Source: Acidobacteriota bacterium
GTDB lineage: Bacteria; Acidobacteriota; Holophagae; Thermotomaculales; Thermotomaculaceae
DNA: 14,420 nt
NCBI GenBank assembly: GCA_003650445.1
Contig: QMQE01000051.1
Coordinates: 1-14,420, forward strand
Direction: 5' to 3'
Shown: positions 12,853-14,420 of the stretch, piece by piece
How positions within the stretch are numbered: the first letter of the stretch is position 1
How the letters are laid out: each line of letters starts with the position of its first letter
The notes under the pieces: generated by a model
Databases searched by the model: none
What the model saw: the letters and a program-made list of their open reading frames with translations, nothing else
What the model was told of the DNA's origin: nothing
Made by a program: the position numbers and the translations under genes

Positions 12853-14420
12853 ATGAAAAGGGTATTTTTCCTTTCGATCTGTACCCTCCTTGCTCTCCCC
12901 TTCCTTCTTCATGTAAGCTGTACACCCAAAAAGGTCTCTGCGACCACCATCCCGACCACAACAGAAGAGGCATCCCCGGAACCATCACCTGCTCAGCTTA
13001 GAATCAGCGAAATTTCCGCCATCTACAAGAACGGGAAAATGTATGCCGACATTGGTTACACCGATGATGCCAGGAAAAAATTCGACCTCGCGGTTTCAGA
13101 CTTGTTCAACCAGCCGCCGGATATCCGGCAGGATAAGGGCTTTGAATCATTTTCAAAAACCCTTATCGCCAATATCCATTCTATTGAAATGCAGTGGATT
13201 CAACAGGGAGATTCCTACACCGAATCCAGCCAGAGTGAGCAGGCCAACGCGATTCTATCGGAAAAATTCACTTTTCTTTCTCCGAAAGAAGCCGATACCG
13301 AGCGAAAACTGGTGGAAGATTCAGCAATTAAGTATGAAATACCGGTTGTCCTGAACAACCAGGTTCTATCCTACATCAAAGCATTCTCCACCCGGCTGAA
13401 GCCAGTCATTGAAGCCAGCCTGAACCGGGGGGCAAAATACGAAAAACTGTTTAAACGGATTTTTAGAGAAGAAAAGGTCCCGGAGGATCTGTTCTACCTC
13501 CCCATCGTGGAAAGCGGCTACCGGACACGGGCATTATCCCATGCCAAGGCAAAGGGGATCTGGCAGTTCATGACCGGGACCGCACGCTTAGAAGGCCTCA
13601 CCGTCAACTGGTGGGTGGATGAACGCTGTGATCCGGAAAAAGCCACACGGGCAGCCGCACGGCACCTGAAAAGACTCCATGACTACTACGGAGACTGGTA
13701 TCTGGCTCTGGCCGCATACAATGCCGGACAGGGAAAAGTAGACCGCTCCATCCGAAAAGCCAGAACCCGCAATTTCTGGAAAATCGCCCGGCATCGATGG
13801 ATTTTTCGAAGGGAAACCCGGAATTACGTTCCCGGTTTTCTCGCAGCAATGGTTATCGGGAAAAATCCTGAAAAATACGGAATTAAAATCGCCGAGCCGG
13901 TAGAGCCCATCTCCTATGACACTGTTACCATAGACTCCTGTACCGATCTTCGTGTCATTGCCAAGCTCTCCGGCACAACCGTAAACCGGATTCAGGAATT
14001 GAATCCCGAACTGCGGCGCCTGACCACACCCATCACAAAAGCACCGTTTGCCGTCCACATCCCTGCCGGGCAGAAAGACAATTTTGTCACCCGATTCGCA
14101 CAGCTGCCAAAGGACAAACGGGTAACGCTTCGCTACCATCGTATCCGTCCGGGGCAGACCCTGAGCCAGATTGCCCGCAAGTATCAGACCTCTGTTTCAG
14201 CCATCAAAAGGGCCAATAATATCCGAAATGTCAGAAAAGTACGGGCGGGAAAAACGCTGGTCATTCCCATTGGCCAGGGTCATGATTACTACTACCGGGC
14301 CGCACAGGATTTTACTGTCAGAAAAGCCAGATTTCCCAGGGGAAAACGCATTGTACACCGGGTACACCGGGGGGACACCCTTTTCGGGATTGCTTTACGC
14401 TACCGAACAGATGTTGCGAG
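12853..14420 (+). CDS. mltD: LysM-containing lytic transglycosylase, MltD-like (3' end cut off)
   Basis: A periplasmic or outer-membrane enzyme that cleaves the MurNAc-GlcNAc bond of peptidoglycan. 522 codons are visible and the frame runs off the window. From this start: a signal sequence (1-22, hydrophobic FFLSICTLLALPFLL) ending at Cys23, a possible lipoprotein site although His20 makes a poor lipobox. Next comes a helical N-terminal region (about 45-195). The SLT domain has catalytic Glu220 in LPIVESGY, then KGIWQFMTGTAR (234-245) and ALAAYNAG (286-293). LysM-like peptidoglycan-binding repeats follow near 355-405 (degenerate), 428-472 and from 499. The extra N-terminal region makes it longer than E. 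coli MltD. An in-frame ATG at 12802 would add 17 residues; neither start has a Shine-Dalgarno. I prefer 12853 because it places the signal sequence at the terminus. It may share a transcript with the 11204 gene. Confidence 0.9.
   Translation, partial: MKRVFFLSICTLLALPFLLHVSCTPKKVSATTIPTTTEEASPEPSPAQLRISEISAIYKNGKMYADIGYTDDARKKFDLAVSDLFNQPPDIRQDKGFESFSKTLIANIHSIEMQWIQQGDSYTESSQSEQANAILSEKFTFLSPKEADTERKLVEDSAIKYEIPVVLNNQVLSYIKAFSTRLKPVIEASLNRGAKYEKLFKRIFREEKVPEDLFYLPIVESGYRTRALSHAKAKGIWQFMTGTARLEGLTVNWWVDERCDPEKATRAAARHLKRLHDYYGDWYLALAAYNAGQGKVDRSIRKARTRNFWKIARHRWIFRRETRNYVPGFLAAMVIGKNPEKYGIKIAEPVEPISYDTVTIDSCTDLRVIAKLSGTTVNRIQELNPELRRLTTPITKAPFAVHIPAGQKDNFVTRFAQLPKDKRVTLRYHRIRPGQTLSQIARKYQTSVSAIKRANNIRNVRKVRAGKTLVIPIGQGHDYYYRAAQDFTVRKARFPRGKRIVHRVHRGDTLFGIALRYRTDVA

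Overview
The window looks like chromosomal DNA of a Gram-negative bacterium. It carries a LysM lytic transglycosylase with a signal sequence, many ATGA-coupled gene pairs, Shine-Dalgarno-led starts and sigma70-like promoters. No rRNA, complete tRNA, phage or transposase gene is visible. The citrate synthase resembles the mitochondrial type, and the response-regulator-like protein ends in a helical tail of a kind I associate with Acidobacteriota and Desulfobacterota. I therefore lean towards an Acidobacteriota- or Desulfobacterota-like lineage, but this is an inference and not a firm call.

Layout. 1-427: no gene; mostly intergenic repeats. 428-1765 (+): malic enzyme with an N-terminal ACT-like domain. 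2028-2517 (+): ParD-like antitoxin and RelE/ParE toxin. 2741-4662 (+): NatA/NatB-type ABC exporter pair with its own promoter. 4926-5287 (+): HicB/HicA toxin-antitoxin pair; hicA is only 57 codons. 5288-5855: repeat-rich stretch without a gene. 5856-7085 (-): glutamate/aspartate-type sodium symporter, divergent from 7193-9366 (+), a coupled pair of unrecognised genes. 9565-10872 (+): eukaryotic-type citrate synthase followed by a textbook intrinsic terminator. 11204-12769 (+): pseudo-receiver protein with a very acidic middle and a helical tail. 12853 to the end (+): LysM lytic transglycosylase, cut off by the window edge.

How it fits together. Malic enzyme, citrate synthase and the acidic amino-acid symporter suggest central carbon metabolism fed partly by glutamate/aspartate (inference). 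Between malic enzyme and symporter lies an accessory block in which two different type II toxin-antitoxin pairs bracket the natAB exporter. The spacers of that block, and the 5' end of the window, are built from a small set of pyrimidine-rich modules with internal periods of 6, 7 or 9 bases, reused in both orientations. One of these modules supplies the 3' end of the symporter gene. The most interesting unexplained items are these repeats, the two-gene unknown operon at 7193-9366, and the pseudo-receiver/acidic-linker/helical-tail protein.
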